A stretch of DNA of 7,046 bases from CAZVJA01 sp964626885 (lineage in GTDB: Bacteria > Planctomycetota > Planctomycetia > Planctomycetales > Planctomycetaceae): positions 1-7,046 of the forward strand of contig CAZVJA010000256.1 of the NCBI GenBank assembly GCA_964626885.1, given 5' to 3'. The translations under genes and the position numbers were made by a program. Below are positions 1 through 6,581 of the stretch, piece after piece (positions within the stretch are counted from its first letter, which is position 1; each line of letters begins with the position of its first letter). Under the pieces are notes generated by a model. It saw nothing but the letters and a program-made list of their open reading frames with translations. It was not told the origin of the DNA and searched no databases.

Positions 1-3000
1 AACGCATAGAGCCGCCCATTGACGTTAATCGACGGGTAATTCTCGGGATAGGAGAATTCACGCGGAGTACGCTGCTTGGCATTCATGCAGATGAAAAGAC
101 GGCGGCGGTCGGCAAGGGCGTAAAAGTCGGGGGGCGTGGAGTCTTTCAGATCAGCGGCCGGAACTCCCGAACTGAATTTGTGGGATGTGCCCGATTCGAG
201 ATCGATGATCGTGGGAGTGCCGGTGGCCTCGAGGCAGACGAGCCGGTTGTCATTCAGGAGCGAGAAAAGGGTTCCCCCCGGAACTTGTACCTTCCAGCGG
301 TCGGTGCGCGAGAGGGGATCGTACAGGCGAACGGTGGTATTGCCGGCGGGAATTCCCAAGCCCAGGATTCGGCTCTTTGATTCTGTCTCAACGAGGACCA
401 TCCCGCCGGAAAGGATCGCGACCGCGGCCCCCAGTCGGTCGACGGCGCCGGGGTCGTCAATTTTCCTGCCGTCCATCGCGCGAAAGGCCGCAGCCTGATT
501 ACGCTCGGGAGGGACAAAGTAAACGATATCGTCGGTCGCAAATACCGCGGCGTTGGGAGGCACGTTTTCGTGCGTCCAAAGAGTTTCACCCGTCGTGGCA
601 TCCAGCACGGTGAACTGACGGCGCCCATACAGACAAACGCATTCCGCATTGGAGGATGCAATCATTCCGTTGCCGTCTCCGAGGTGCAGCAGCGCATTTC
701 GAGCGAGAAAATTCAACCCCTTGCGCAACGGCTGCTCGGTCAAATTTTGTGGAGCCCGGTAATACCCGGAACCATTGCTGCGGGAATCGAGTACGCGGGT
801 CCAGAGTACCTTGCGATCGACCGGCGAGAGACAATGCAGCACGTCCCGGTGCAGTAGGGTCAATAAGTGCCCCGATGAGCGAGCGACCACGTGATCGCCC
901 TGGACGGGTCGTGGGGCGCTGCGTAAAGGAAGCAGCCAATGCTGTGATTCATCTCGCGCGCCGATGACTTCAAGCCGCTGGCGGCGTTCGTCAATTCGAA
1001 ACCGATGGTCGTGGAAGAACGGGGACTGCTCTCCCGAGATGTCAATTTTTTGCACCTGCTGGGATGCGGAGTTCATGCCGGTCCGCTCCAGCTTGAAATC
1101 GACCTCACCCCAGGAGATTGCCGGCAGTTCGACAGCTTCCACTCCGCTAAGATTCTGCTTCCGCAGTTCGGCAATCTGCTCGCGGACTTCGCGTCCGTTC
1201 GGCAAGCGGACGTCGGAAAACCGACGTTCCAGTGTGTCGTAAATCTGGTCGGCGTCGCGCGGCAGTCCGGCCTCGTGCAGCAACTGAGCCAGGCGGGCCA
1301 GCGCCGCCTCAGCCACCGCCGGTTCGCGGCGCCGTGCCATCCGCCGCAGGATGTTCTCTGCTCGGACGACTTCCCCCGATTTTACGTAGTCGTCAACCAG
1401 GCGGTTCTCAACTTCAATGATCGACGGATGAAAGGCGTACAACCGGCGGGCGCGCTCCCGGCTCGCCGTATCCCCTTCGAGCGATTTTTTCGTTTCGTTT
1501 GCCAGCTTCTCATTCAGCCGAGCCCTCGATTGATCGGGGAGCTTATCCCACAGGTCGGAAAGCTTTCCGGCAAGCCAGGGAGTCAACTCGACTTGGACAT
1601 CCGACCCCTCCGGAACGATGATTTGGGCTGGCAACGTTTCTCCGGCGGCCTTCAACAGCAACTCGAATGCAGCCTCGAATTCGTTGCGTGCTTCGAGCTT
1701 GGCGGCCGAAAGCCGTCGGTAGGTCCATTTTTCTTCCATTGATGTCGCGAACGAAGCCAGTTCGTTGAGTTCACGATCGCCAGCCATGGAGTCGCCGCGT
1801 ATGACTTCCGCCAGACACTCCAAAAAAGCGGATCGATAGCGCGGCAACAGAGGTGAGGGAAGCTCGGCGGGGCGGATTTCCCGCAGTGACGTGAGTGCCT
1901 CTAAATATCGCCGCTCGACACGGCGGATTTCCGCCTCCCGCAATAACGCGAAAGGATCGCGCGGGTTTTCCTGCTTGCGGCGTTGAATGTCTTCCGCAAC
2001 GGCTTCCCGCTGCTCAAAGCTGGTGATCGACTCCGCTCCCTGCGAAATGAGCATCCCCCGGTACAACGCCAGATTACCCAGCGGCGCATGTTCGGACGAC
2101 AGGTATGATTTCGAGGCGACCGTGCCGTCGCTCAGGTTGATGGACCACAACTGGCCCGAGCTCAACGGGAGGTGAAACTTGCCATGCGACGTGATACCAA
2201 ACCCGGAAGGACGGCCATCCGTCGCGGACAGCCGAAGATTCCACAACGATTTCCCCTCGGCGAGCGAGCGGGCTTTGATCGATTCGCGTCCGACAATCAC
2301 AACCTGGTTGTCGACCACTCCCGAGACGTAAAGTCCGTCGTCCCCCTTGGGTTCCTGCCAGGCAATGCTTCCGTCGACGAGGTTGAGGCAAACCAGCGTC
2401 GATTCTTCCGGCGGCGTGAAAACGATATGATTCCCCGCGACCATCGGTGCGGCGGGAGCCCACTGGGCATTGAGTTCGGAGTAGGCGAGCATCGATTCAT
2501 CGCGGTCTCGACGCTCCCGACCCGTGCGATCGTCAACGGACGGGGTGTATCGCTGTGTCCAAAGAAGCGAATGATCCAGGCGATCCACCGCCACCAGCCA
2601 GCCGACGGTTGTGGGACAGAGGACGATTCCGCCGCTGACGGCTACTTGCGCGCTCCACCACCGACGCGCCAGGTCGCGGTCGATCTTGGTGTCGGCGAAT
2701 GCGATCAGTTGCGACCAACGCGGCGCCCCCGTGGATGGGTCGAGGGCATGAAGATGAATCTGACCATCACGCTCTCCAATAACCAGCAGTTCGCCACGAT
2801 CCGGGAGCGGGGCTCCGAGAAAATACGTCCCGGCGAGAGGAAGGTCGAACTGCTCGCTCCGTGCAACCCCGCCGACGCTCCACAGAGGATGCCCCGTCCG
2901 CAAATCGTAGGAGACGAGGCGGTTTGTCGACCAGCTTCGGCGAAGAGGATCGCTTCCCTCCGGTTCCAGTTCTCCACCGTAGTAACCTTGCTGCCGCGTG

Positions 3001-4574
3001 AAGATGGCGTGGTCTTCAATGACGAATAGCTGCCGTCCGTCGCTGGCGAGCACGCCGTAGGCACCATTGCGGAACAACAATCCGGCCAGCGGGTGCGCGT
3101 CGCGTGGACCGCCGAAGTAATCCCCGAATTCCCCATTGAACTGAATGGCATTAAACCTTCGGCGATTACCGAAGACGTTCTGGTTCTCATCGAACGGTTC
3201 TTCGGCGGTGGCTCCCAGGAGCTGCTCCGGGGAAATACCATCCCGAGTTTCCCAGAGAGGGTCACCGGTTTGCGCGTCGAGCACCTGTACCCCCCGCAAT
3301 GTTCGGTACACGATCTTGCCGTCGACCATTAATGGAAACGACGACGGAATCGTGGCCCGCCCGAGATCAGTCAAATCTTGCTGCAGTGTCGTAATTTGCT
3401 CCAGCAGCGGCTGATGCTCGCTGAGAGGCTGATTCCAGCGTTGCAGCAACAGCGGGTCTCCCCCTTTGGGAACGGCAGATCGGGTGCTGTTGCCACCGAA
3501 CACCGCCCATTCCTCGACTGGAGCCGCCGCGGAGATTTGAAGCTTTCCCAACCCGTCGAGCCAATCTTTGGGAAGCAGATGGCGGCCGCCGATTTCGAAT
3601 TCGCGCGGCGCGTCCCCGGTGCTCAGGCTCGCGAGCAATCGTTCGCTCTCCGCCTGTTTGCCGGACTGTCGAAACGCCAGAATCGCCTTGAGCCGCCATG
3701 CTGATTCATGCGTGACCGGGGCATCAACTTCTATCAGCCGACCGTACCATCGAGCGGCCAATCCAAACTCTCCGCGGTCGAAATGCAATGTTCCCAGCCT
3801 GTCGGCCGCGTCGTATCCCGCCGGTGTATGAAAAAATCGGTTGGCAACTTCGGAAAGTTTTAACCCATCTTCTTCCGCGAGTGCCTCCGCCAGTCTTTGA
3901 GTAGCCGCCGGACCATGTCGAAGACGGTAATTTTCGCGAACCGAATCGGGCAGGCGCGCGAGCAAGCGGTTCGCTTCCTCGCTGACGGGAACATGCCGTC
4001 CCGTCGAAAGCCGCACCGTCGCGTTATCCGATCGATCCAGCAAGAACTCGAGGATTTCGAGTGCACGGGTCCAATTCTGTGCCTGGATTTCATCGGTTGC
4101 CTGCTTCAACAACCCAAATTGTTCCGGATCGTGAGGCGCGCGCTTGTCCGTATCATCCCCGCGGTTTGACTCTCGACTGTCGTCACTCGTTTCGCCGTCA
4201 TTGCCCCCCTTGGACGGGCGAGAGGGAGTAAAGATGCCTCGAATCAAACGGGAGAGGGGATTGTCCGGCTGGCGCTTCGGCGGTGCTTTTGCCGCTTCTG
4301 CCTTACCTGGGGTATCTGGCTTGGATTTCTCGGGCTGTTTTGTTTGATCTGTTGCGGGGTCGGCTTTCTTCCCGTCTTTCGCAGCGGGTGCCGTTTGCCC
4401 GGTCGGATTTGTTGCCGGTTTTGGTTCTGGTTTAGCCGCCTCAACAGGGGACGCCTGTGGCTTCTCGGCGTTGGCGGGGCGCGGAGGAGAATCGTCCGCC
4501 AACGCGAGTGAAAAGCCGCTGGCTACCACGAGCAGAGCAGCAAGACAGAGGGACGATCGGCCAGTGTATTTCAT
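1..4574 (-). CDS. Exported PQQ-like beta-propeller and helical-repeat giant protein, C-terminus beyond window
   Basis: The frame is open from the ATG at 4574 to the left edge (1524 codons, no stop), so the gene is partial at its 3' end. Residues 1-26 form a signal peptide: basic start MKYTGR, hydrophobic core, then a SLALA|DD cleavage site after residue 26. Residues 27 to about 145 are a disordered Pro/Ala/Lys linker turning Asp/Ser/Arg-rich. Residues about 146-330 look helical and TPR-like. A first propeller at about 335-850 has blade-end motifs such as DAQTGDPLW, DLRTGHPLW, DPSTGAPRW and NLVDGSIAW. A second helical segment covers about 855-1130, and a second propeller starts near 1150 (DATTGETLW near 1322-1330). 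These motifs are typical of the PQQ-like/BamB superfamily; such proteins often act as exported scaffolds and need not bind PQQ. The likely site is periplasm or cell envelope. No catalytic residues are recognisable and the exact function is unknown. An in-frame ATG at 4586 is an alternative start; 4574 is preferred because GGGGA lies just upstream and the signal peptide starts cleanly. Confidence 0.9.
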   Translation of the reverse strand, partial: MKYTGRSSLCLAALLVVASGFSLALADDSPPRPANAEKPQASPVEAAKPEPKPATNPTGQTAPAAKDGKKADPATDQTKQPEKSKPDTPGKAEAAKAPPKRQPDNPLSRLIRGIFTPSRPSKGGNDGETSDDSRESNRGDDTDKRAPHDPEQFGLLKQATDEIQAQNWTRALEILEFLLDRSDNATVRLSTGRHVPVSEEANRLLARLPDSVRENYRLRHGPAATQRLAEALAEEDGLKLSEVANRFFHTPAGYDAADRLGTLHFDRGEFGLAARWYGRLIEVDAPVTHESAWRLKAILAFRQSGKQAESERLLASLSTGDAPREFEIGGRHLLPKDWLDGLGKLQISAAAPVEEWAVFGGNSTRSAVPKGGDPLLLQRWNQPLSEHQPLLEQITTLQQDLTDLGRATIPSSFPLMVDGKIVYRTLRGVQVLDAQTGDPLWETRDGISPEQLLGATAEEPFDENQNVFGNRRRFNAIQFNGEFGDYFGGPRDAHPLAGLLFRNGAYGVLASDGRQLFVIEDHAIFTRQQGYYGGELEPEGSDPLRRSWSTNRLVSYDLRTGHPLWSVGGVARSEQFDLPLAGTYFLGAPLPDRGELLVIGERDGQIHLHALDPSTGAPRWSQLIAFADTKIDRDLARRWWSAQVAVSGGIVLCPTTVGWLVAVDRLDHSLLWTQRYTPSVDDRTGRERRDRDESMLAYSELNAQWAPAAPMVAGNHIVFTPPEESTLVCLNLVDGSIAWQEPKGDDGLYVSGVVDNQVVIVGRESIKARSLAEGKSLWNLRLSATDGRPSGFGITSHGKFHLPLSSGQLWSINLSDGTVASKSYLSSEHAPLGNLALYRGMLISQGAESITSFEQREAVAEDIQRRKQENPRDPFALLREAEIRRVERRYLEALTSLREIRPAELPSPLLPRYRSAFLECLAEVIRGDSMAGDRELNELASFATSMEEKWTYRRLSAAKLEARNEFEAAFELLLKAAGETLPAQIIVPEGSDVQVELTPWLAGKLSDLWDKLPDQSRARLNEKLANETKKSLEGDTASRERARRLYAFHPSIIEVENRLVDDYVKSGEVVRAENILRRMARRREPAVAEAALARLAQLLHEAGLPRDADQIYDTLERRFSDVRLPNGREVREQIAELRKQNLSGVEAVELPAISWGEVDFKLERTGMNSASQQVQKIDISGEQSPFFHDHRFRIDERRQRLEVIGARDESQHWLLPLRSAPRPVQGDHVVARSSGHLLTLLHRDVLHCLSPVDRKVLWTRVLDSRSNGSGYYRAPQNLTEQPLRKGLNFLARNALLHLGDGNGMIASSNAECVCLYGRRQFTVLDATTGETLWTHENVPPNAAVFATDDIVYFVPPERNQAAAFRAMDGRKIDDPGAVDRLGAAVAILSGGMVLVETESKSRILGLGIPAGNTTVRLYDPLSRTDRWKVQVPGGTLFSLLNDNRLVCLEATGTPTIIDLESGTSHKFSSGVPAADLKDSTPPDFYALADRRRLFICMNAKQRTPREFSYPENYPSINVNGRLYA

Positions 4575-4620
4575 CCTTGTCCCCATTCCCGACGGTCCCA
4601 ATGCCCCCGCAGGGCGATTT

Positions 4621-4640
4621 GACGGCGTCGTTACGGTAAC
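4621..4640. promoter_or_regulatory. Two abutting short palindromes, possible operator
   Basis: GACG-G-CGTC (4621-4629) is followed immediately by GTTAC-G-GTAAC (4630-4640). Both are perfect dyads with a one-base centre. They lie between the candidate -10 box and the start codon of the minus-strand gene, a place where a repressor could act. Dyads this short arise by chance, and no known operator consensus is matched. Confidence 0.2.
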
Positions 4641-4669
4641 TCTAAATCCATAAGGAAATTACGTCTTCA

Positions 4670-4698
4670 AGTATACTGCTGAACCTCGGTTTTTCCAC
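4670..4698 (-). promoter_or_regulatory. Candidate sigma70-type promoter for the propeller gene
   Basis: Reading the minus strand, TATACT (4675-4670) matches the -10 consensus at five of six positions. It is preceded at 17-bp spacing by GTGGAA (4698-4693), a poor -35 matching three of six. Transcription would start near 4663 and give an untranslated leader of about 90 bases. The -10 box is part of the palindrome AGTATACT, so the same bases could act in the other direction, but no usable -35 was seen on the plus strand. Confidence 0.3.
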
Positions 4699-4759
4699 GG
4701 GGATTCCTCGGCGTTTCGGCATCCGGGCCCTTTAAATCGTTGGATGGACGACGGTTTGG

Positions 4760-4788
4760 TTGAATTTTTCCGGAGATACAGCTATCTT
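4760..4788 (+). promoter_or_regulatory. Candidate sigma70-type promoter for rplY
   Basis: TTGAAT (4760-4765) and TATCTT (4783-4788) are separated by exactly 17 bp, and each matches four of six consensus positions. Transcription would begin near 4795 and leave a leader of about 220 bases before rplY. A weaker alternative closer to the gene is TTGAAT (4965-4970) with CATTGT (4988-4993), also 17 bp apart, which would give a very short leader. Planctomycete promoter consensus is poorly known, so both remain candidates. Confidence 0.35.
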
Positions 4789-4800
4789 CATCCGCTTCCC

Positions 4801-4821
4801 GCCGGTTTGTGCAGAACCGGC
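4801..4821 (+). other. Perfect 7-bp hairpin in the rplY leader
   Basis: GCCGGTT (4801-4807) and AACCGGC (4815-4821) are perfect inverted repeats around the 7-base loop TGTGCAG. If transcription starts near 4795, this hairpin would form the 5' end of the rplY mRNA. No T-run follows, so it is not a terminator. A 5' stabilising structure or part of a regulatory leader is possible. A second, smaller hairpin, CCGTC/GACGG with loop ATCGAG, lies at 4869-4884. Confidence 0.35.
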
Positions 4822-5003
4822 CTGCGGCAGCGGTGGAGTAAACGGATTTCCTTGCTGCAGCGGCGGTTCCGTCATCGAGGACGGTATTCTTCGAGCGGCG
4901 GATTCGGGAATTCCCCGCGAGGAGCTTCGGCCATCGCCCAGCTCCCGCACCCTGGCATTGCGGTTTGAATGCCCGGTTTTTCAGAGACATTGTTTCGAGC
5001 AAC

Positions 5004-5008
5004 GAGGG
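5004..5008 (+). promoter_or_regulatory. Ribosome binding site deciding the rplY start
   Basis: GAGGG ends nine bases before the ATG at 5018. The reading frame stays open upstream as far as a TTG at 4760, but only the ATG at 5018 has both a Shine-Dalgarno sequence and the expected L25 N-terminus directly after it. Confidence 0.7.
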
Positions 5009-5017
5009 TGTTGGAAC

Positions 5018-5659
5018 ATGGCCATTCAGATGAAATTGGCGGCGACGAAAAGGACCACGCACGGCTCCAAGGCATGTCGCCAGATGCGCCAAGGAGGGGT
5101 CATCCCAGGAAATATCTACGGCCACCATATCGCTCCGGTGCCGATTTCCGTCCCGCGCGACGCGCTATTGCCGGTGTTGAAAGCCGGGTCGCGAATTGTC
5201 GATCTCGAGCTGGAGGGCGCCACCGAAAAGGCGATGTTCAAGGAAGTGCAATGGGACACCTTCGGGATGTACGTCCACCATTTTGATCTGGTCCGTATTA
5301 ATCCCGACGAGCGCGTCGTTGTGGAAGTTCCTATTGAACTCAAGGGAACTCCCGTCGGGGTTCTCTCGGGCGGCGTGATGGAGCAGAACCTCCGCCACCT
5401 TGAGCTGGAATGCCTCGCCATCGAAATCCCGGATTCCATCGTCGTGCGGGTCAACGATCTGGCGATCGGACAGGCAATTCATGTGCGGGAAGTGGAACTT
5501 CCGCCGAATACCAAGTGCTTCAACGTGCCCGACGCCCTGATTGTGCACGTCGTGCATGTCACTGTGTCTGAAGAAGAACCGGCCGTCGCGGAAGCCGGCC
5601 CGGCAGAACCGGAATTGATTGGTCGCAAGGCTGCTGAGGAAGAGGAGGCCGAAGAGTAA
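5018..5659 (+). CDS. rplY: 50S ribosomal protein L25, long Ctc form
   Basis: This 213-residue protein is the long (Ctc/TL5) form of L25, which binds 5S rRNA in the central protuberance of the large subunit. Residues 1 to about 92 form the 5S-binding domain: KRTTHGSKACRQMRQGG-IPGNIYG (residues 11-35) matches the family pattern R..G..A.R.LR..G.IPG..YG, and VQWDTFGMYVHHFDLVRI (77-94) is the conserved end of that domain. Residues about 98-185 form the C-terminal beta domain, with GTPVGVLSGGV (110-120), the LECLAIEIPDSI segment (130-141) and the DLAIGQAIHV strand (147-156). The last 30 residues are an acidic Glu/Ala tail ending EEEEAEE. Length is normal for the Ctc form and about twice E. coli L25. 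It is the first gene of the plus-strand translation cluster, with pth 201 bp downstream. Autogenous control of rplY is known in E. coli; whether this leader works that way is inference. Confidence 0.95.
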   Translation: MAIQMKLAATKRTTHGSKACRQMRQGGVIPGNIYGHHIAPVPISVPRDALLPVLKAGSRIVDLELEGATEKAMFKEVQWDTFGMYVHHFDLVRINPDERVVVEVPIELKGTPVGVLSGGVMEQNLRHLELECLAIEIPDSIVVRVNDLAIGQAIHVREVELPPNTKCFNVPDALIVHVVHVTVSEEEPAVAEAGPAEPELIGRKAAEEEEAEE

Positions 5660-5702
5660 CCTCCACTCTCGAACGGCGGTCGATCAAACCTCATTATCAA
5701 AC

Positions 5703-5742
5703 CCCGCGGCTGTCGGGCTGCGGGCCTGCCTGTTTGCGTTTT
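5703..5742 (+). terminator. Possible weak intrinsic terminator after rplY
   Basis: CCCGCGGC (5703-5710) can pair with GCTGCGGG (5717-5724) over eight base pairs, including one G-U, around the loop TGTCGG. A broken T-rich stretch, TGTTTGCGTTTT (5731-5742), follows after a six-base gap. The stem is strong, but the T-tract is interrupted and displaced, so it may be a partial terminator or only an mRNA-stabilising hairpin at the end of rplY. It lies 43 bases after the rplY stop. If it works, pth needs its own promoter in 5743-5860, where I found no convincing -35/-10 pair. Confidence 0.35.
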
Positions 5743-5860
5743 GACGCGCGATGGGACTTGTTTGCTCAGGGCGCGATGTTGACCCGATTGATTCCGGCGG
5801 TTTGCCGACACGATTTTGTGCCCACGGAGGACGGGCCATCGACACTCTGAGTGACGGATT

Positions 5861-6439
5861 ATGAAAATCGTCGTGGGGTTGGGGAATCCCGGTCGCGAGT
5901 ACGACGGCACGCGGCACAACGTCGGTTTTGATGTCGTGGCGGAGCTTGCACGCCGCCTCGGCGTTTCCCGCGGCAAACTCCGGTTCGAAGCCGAGGTCAT
6001 GGAAGGAACGATCGGCTCGGAAAAGCTGTTGCTTGTCCGGCCGCAAACATTTATGAATTTGAGCGGCCGCGCCGTGAGGCAGGTCGTCGATTTTTTTCAG
6101 TCGCCGCTGAGCGATTTGCTGGTGATCTGCGACGACATGAATCTGGATGTGGGGAAGCTGCGGCTTCGCCCTGGAGGCTCTGCCGGGGGACAAAAAGGGC
6201 TGAGCGACATTATCAAGCACCTGGGAACAGAGGAATTCGCGAGGTTGCGAATCGGCATCGGGCGTCCCCCGGGGCAGATGCAGGCGACCGACTATGTTTT
6301 GGGGCGATTTCGCGGCGACGAGAAGCAGGTGATGGAACTGGCCGTATTGAAGGGGGCCGACGGGGTTGAAATCTGGGCCGAGCGGGGGCTTGGCCCGGCC
6401 ATGAACGAAGTGAACGCCCCCAGCGATGGAGCGGAATGA
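5861..6439 (+). CDS. pth: Peptidyl-tRNA hydrolase
   Basis: Pth is a cytosolic esterase that cleaves peptidyl-tRNA released from stalled ribosomes, freeing tRNA for reuse. The 192 residues match the usual length (E. coli 194). The N-terminal signature MKIVVGLGNPGREYDGTRHNVGF is intact, with Asn9 and catalytic His19 (E. coli Asn10 and His20). Other conserved elements are RPQTFMNLSG (60-69, with Asn66 as E. coli Asn68), CDDMNLDVGKLRLRPGGSAGG (90-110, with Asp92 as E. coli Asp93), RLRIGIGRP (128-136) and DYVLGRF (144-150). The segment usually written GGHNGL reads GGQKGL here (109-114), so E. coli His113 and Asn114 correspond to Gln111 and Lys112. The start is fixed by the family N-terminus; no good Shine-Dalgarno sequence sits in front of it, and the GGAGG at 5826-5830 is about 30 bases away, too far to serve. 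Its place between rplY and rpsF fits the usual bacterial cluster. Confidence 0.97.
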   Translation: MKIVVGLGNPGREYDGTRHNVGFDVVAELARRLGVSRGKLRFEAEVMEGTIGSEKLLLVRPQTFMNLSGRAVRQVVDFFQSPLSDLLVICDDMNLDVGKLRLRPGGSAGGQKGLSDIIKHLGTEEFARLRIGIGRPPGQMQATDYVLGRFRGDEKQVMELAVLKGADGVEIWAERGLGPAMNEVNAPSDGAE

Positions 6440-6449
6440 CGCCGGAAAT

Positions 6450-6476
6450 CGGCGGATGATTTGCGATTCTCCGCCG
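6450..6476 (+). other. GC-rich hairpin in the pth-rpsF gap
   Basis: CGGCGGA (6450-6456) and TCCGCCG (6470-6476) are perfect inverted repeats around a 13-base loop, beginning 11 bases after the pth stop. No T-run follows (the next bases are GGCTGTCCCCG), so it does not look like a standard intrinsic terminator. It may protect the 3' end of the pth message or be part of the rpsF leader. A competing small hairpin, GCCG/CGGC, lies at 6441-6453. Confidence 0.35.
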
Positions 6477-6494
6477 GGCTGTCCCCGTCCCGTG

Positions 6495-6523
6495 TTAGCG
6501 TTGCAAATCGCGAAAAATACGAT
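6495..6523 (+). promoter_or_regulatory. Weak candidate promoter for rpsF
   Basis: TTAGCG (6495-6500) and TACGAT (6518-6523) are 17 bp apart in a locally A-rich stretch. They match the sigma70 consensus at three and four of six positions. The 142-bp gap before rpsF makes a separate promoter plausible, but the match is poor and read-through from pth is equally possible. Confidence 0.2.
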
Positions 6524-6567
6524 ACAAAGGTTACTTGCCGAACGTCTTTGGGACCGGACCTGATTGC

Positions 6568-6574
6568 GAGGGAG
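6568..6574 (+). promoter_or_regulatory. Ribosome binding site deciding the rpsF TTG start
   Basis: GAGGGAG ends seven bases before the TTG at 6582, an ideal spacing. An earlier in-frame TTG at 6564 would place this sequence inside the coding region and add six residues absent from the S6 fold, so 6582 is preferred. The first in-frame ATG (6606) would cut off the first beta strand of S6. Confidence 0.7.
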
Positions 6575-6581
6575 AATAGAC

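Larger units (their letters stand above)
4575..5017. other. Divergent intergenic region between the propeller gene and rplY
   Basis: This 443-bp stretch separates the start of the minus-strand exported protein from the start of rplY, so it should hold promoters for both. It contains a TATACT box facing left, a TTGAAT/TATCTT pair facing right, two abutting small palindromes at 4621-4640, and hairpins at 4801-4821 and 4869-4884. It also has palindromes GGGAATTCCC (4906-4915), GGGCCC (4725-4730) and AGTATACT (4670-4677). The reading frames that cross it resemble no known protein family and overlap each other on both strands. I see no tRNA, and no signature of SRP RNA, RNase P RNA or tmRNA. Confidence 0.8.

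Noticed and set aside
1005..1742. 245-codon open frame on the plus strand
   Set aside because: It lies wholly antisense to the propeller gene, has no recognisable domain or ribosome binding site, and the minus frame shows clear PQQ/helical-repeat motifs and a signal peptide.
2172..3029. 285-codon open frame on the plus strand
   Set aside because: It is antisense to the first propeller domain; its composition (many Arg, Pro) is typical of a shadow frame and it resembles no family.
2705..3265. 186-codon open frame on the minus strand
   Set aside because: It is an out-of-frame reading of the propeller gene; the correct frame continues without a stop across the same bases.
1..4574. Propeller gene as a PQQ-dependent dehydrogenase
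   Set aside because: The blade motifs are of the general PQQ-like/BamB type, but I see no dehydrogenase active-site signature, no vicinal Cys pair and no cytochrome CxxCH motif.
4732..4791. Short minus-strand peptide MKIAVSPEKFNQ..., recalling the start of glycerate kinases
   Set aside because: Only 19 codons before a stop, with no further family motif nearby; the likeness is too short to support even a pseudogene.
4906..4915. Palindrome GGGAATTCCC upstream of rplY
   Set aside because: A lone 10-bp palindrome with no spacer or second copy; chance is the simplest explanation and no regulator is implied.
4667..5128. 153-codon open frame on the minus strand across the intergenic region
   Set aside because: It overlaps the start of rplY on the opposite strand, has no recognisable domain and covers the candidate promoters.
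5684..6220. 178-codon open frame on the minus strand opposite pth
   Set aside because: It is a shadow of pth, whose catalytic signature and length are intact on the plus strand.
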